Below are positions 13,755 to 15,078 of a stretch of 15,078 nucleotides of DNA, in pieces. Each line of letters opens with the position of its first letter. Position 1 is the stretch's first letter. Location: positions 1 to 15,078 of the forward strand of contig JAHDWY010000032.1 of the NCBI GenBank assembly GCA_023384315.1, in the 5' to 3' direction. The translations under genes were made by a program, and so were the position numbers. Origin of the DNA: Candidatus Hydrogenedentota bacterium. Its GTDB lineage: Bacteria; Hydrogenedentota; Hydrogenedentia; Hydrogenedentales; SLHB01. The notes under the pieces were generated by a model. The model worked only from the letters and a program-made list of their open reading frames with translations. It was not told where the DNA came from and did no database searches.

Positions 13755-15078
13755 TCACCTTCTGAATAGACGCTTCCAGAATCCGCGCTTATCCTGCGAC
13801 GGAGGAACGCCGCCCGCGTGCCGGGCGTACATCTTCCCGTGAACCTCGCGCGCCACGTCGACCATCTCAGGATACGGTGTATCAGTAATGGAAACGAAAC
13901 CGATGCCGTAATTCTCGCCGTCAAGACTCCGTCCAGTAGTAGGTTGGTCCATGTACTGAAACCAGTGGCATCCAACCAGATTGGGCTGATCGAGCACGGA
14001 GTTCAGATACTGCGCATAGGACGCCGCCCGATCCGCTTGATCCTTCGACATCACGAGACCGGGATGAAACATGCCCCGGTCGAGCGCGCCGAAGTGAAAC
14101 TCACCAATAATGACCGGCGCGTCAATTTGCGCCATGGTCGAATCGGGACCAACACCGCGCCGGTAGAAGTTGAAGCTGACCACGTCGGCCACCTCCGCGC
14201 AGGCCCGGGCTGCCGGTAAGGGCACGAGCGCAAACCGGCACCCCAGATACAGATGGTTCGGCGCTTCCTGCTTCACGGCGTCGCGCACCAGCGTGAAGTA
14301 CCGCGTGGCAAAGGCGTGGATATAGGCGTCGAGATCCGACTGAGATGTAGCATTCGGGACGGACGGCGCACGCAAAGCGTCCCAGCTTGACGCCGTCGTT
14401 TCCCAAGCAGCGTTTAGCGCATCCAAATTCGCGTACTTCTCTTGCAGCATCGCAATGAGCGCCATGCGGCAAGGCTGGTCAGGCGGACTGGCCAGGGTGC
14501 CGTCGCCGATTGCCTCCCACGCAAGCTCGTTGTCGACAAAGATGCCAATGCATCGCGGATCGTTTGCGATGCGCTTTGCGTTCGGCGGGACCGATGATTT
14601 GACGGCTTCCTCAAAGGACGGATCGAAGACATCCGGCATCTTGCTCCAGTACCCGCCGCCGCCTTCGATTCGCCGGAACGCGCCGCCCACCCCGGCCGTT
14701 GCCACGTAGGGAATGCTACTCGCGGCGAGCATCTGCCCATCGCACCAGTTGCCAAGGGTGTTAAAGCCCCAGGACGTGAGCCGTTGCTCCGCGACTTCCT
14801 TCCAGCGGTCATCCCATCCTTCGTCATACTTGCGAATCAGATTCGCCCGGTAGTGATTGAACACCACACCCTTGCCACCAACGCGCTCCGCCATGCTGTG
14901 CGCGCCGGAGGTCTCCGAGTAGCACGAGGCGAGTTGGGAATCGTCGCTTGGTGGAAGTTCCGAAAACCAATCTTCCCGTCCCGTGACAAAGGTGTAATCA
15001 CCCCGATGCACGCAGTTCATTCCCATGCTGAGGAAAAGGTGGCCGCTCGGCGTCACCAAACACCATCGGCCGTCTAAT
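13755..15078 (-). CDS. Clan GH-A glycoside hydrolase (agarase/GH42-like), N terminus beyond the window
   Basis: The frame remains open to the right edge, where the last codons read LDGRWCLVTPSGHLF. This is the usual 'DGRWWLVTPEGHLF' entry to the catalytic domain, so the true start lies outside and the TTG at 15059 is internal. Counting from that TTG, visible motifs are LTSWGFNTLGNWCD (94-107), IGIFVDNELAWE with the probable acid/base E178 preceded by Asn as in clan GH-A, and PVIIGEFHFG with the probable nucleophile E320. CHWFQYMDQPTTGR follows, near the barrel end. The sequence resembles proteins labelled beta-agarase or GH42/GH50-like in polysaccharide degraders; the substrate cannot be deduced. 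The C terminus ends in a basic stretch (GFWKRLFRR). It is probably followed in the same operon by the nuclease-like gene. Confidence 0.85.
   Translation of the reverse strand, partial: LDGRWCLVTPSGHLFLSMGMNCVHRGDYTFVTGREDWFSELPPSDDSQLASCYSETSGAHSMAERVGGKGVVFNHYRANLIRKYDEGWDDRWKEVAEQRLTSWGFNTLGNWCDGQMLAASSIPYVATAGVGGAFRRIEGGGGYWSKMPDVFDPSFEEAVKSSVPPNAKRIANDPRCIGIFVDNELAWEAIGDGTLASPPDQPCRMALIAMLQEKYANLDALNAAWETTASSWDALRAPSVPNATSQSDLDAYIHAFATRYFTLVRDAVKQEAPNHLYLGCRFALVPLPAARACAEVADVVSFNFYRRGVGPDSTMAQIDAPVIIGEFHFGALDRGMFHPGLVMSKDQADRAASYAQYLNSVLDQPNLVGCHWFQYMDQPTTGRSLDGENYGIGFVSITDTPYPEMVDVAREVHGKMYARHAGGVPPSQDKRGFWKRLFRR

Noticed and set aside
13751..13975. N-terminal extension of the DUF2161 protein to 13975
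   Set aside because: The added residues lie entirely in an out-of-frame part of the glycosidase gene. A clear ribosome binding site and the start of conserved sequence coincide at the TTG at 13750.
1..15078. Search by eye for CRISPR arrays, insertion sequences, integrases and tandem repeats
   Set aside because: No regularly spaced repeats, transposase or integrase motifs, or terminal inverted repeats with target duplications were seen.

Overview
The window looks like chromosomal DNA of a GC-rich, Gram-negative-type bacterium. It has Sec signal peptides, a periplasm-facing sigma/anti-sigma cassette, several carbohydrate-active enzymes and a PmoA-family (DUF6807) secreted protein. That mix is typical of Hydrogenedentota, Planctomycetota or Lentisphaerota-like lineages. 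The assignment is inferred from gene content only, because the sole taxonomic marker present is a 5'-clipped 5S rRNA.

Layout, left to right. Positions 1-160 hold the end of an rRNA operon: a 5S rRNA missing a few 5' bases, then a strong intrinsic terminator. A promoter near 176-205 probably drives a structured leader, a 38-codon ORF with an almost perfect extended Shine-Dalgarno, and a membrane GT2 glycosyltransferase (526-1929, +). Convergent to it is a three-gene operon on the minus strand (4299 down to 1952): an ECF-type sigma factor, a single-pass membrane protein that is probably its anti-sigma factor, and an exported protein combining a coiled coil, an STN/secretin-like domain and a glycine-rich tail. 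All three genes overlap.

Divergent from the sigma operon is a membrane-anchored GH92 alpha-mannosidase (4480-6828, +). It is followed by a stand-alone DRE-TIM aldolase-domain enzyme (7078-8025, +) with its own promoter and terminator, and a PMT/ArnT-type integral membrane glycosyltransferase (8233-9762, +). A stretch of about 620 bp without a convincing gene (9763-10385) ends in a near-consensus promoter for a small SpoIIAA/STAS-like protein (10386-10802, +).

A bidirectional terminator separates this from a run of minus-strand genes: a secreted PmoA-family protein (12095-10887), a helical protein of unknown function (12923-12177), a DUF2161-type PD-(D/E)XK nuclease-like protein with a TTG start (13750-13034), and a clan GH-A glycosidase (agarase/GH42-like) that runs off the right edge.

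Functionally, the window is dominated by envelope and polysaccharide metabolism: two glycosyltransferases, two glycosidases and a sugar-associated secreted family. The sigma/anti-sigma/STN cassette is the best candidate for an unusual signalling module. No CRISPR array, insertion sequence, tRNA or phage gene was seen.
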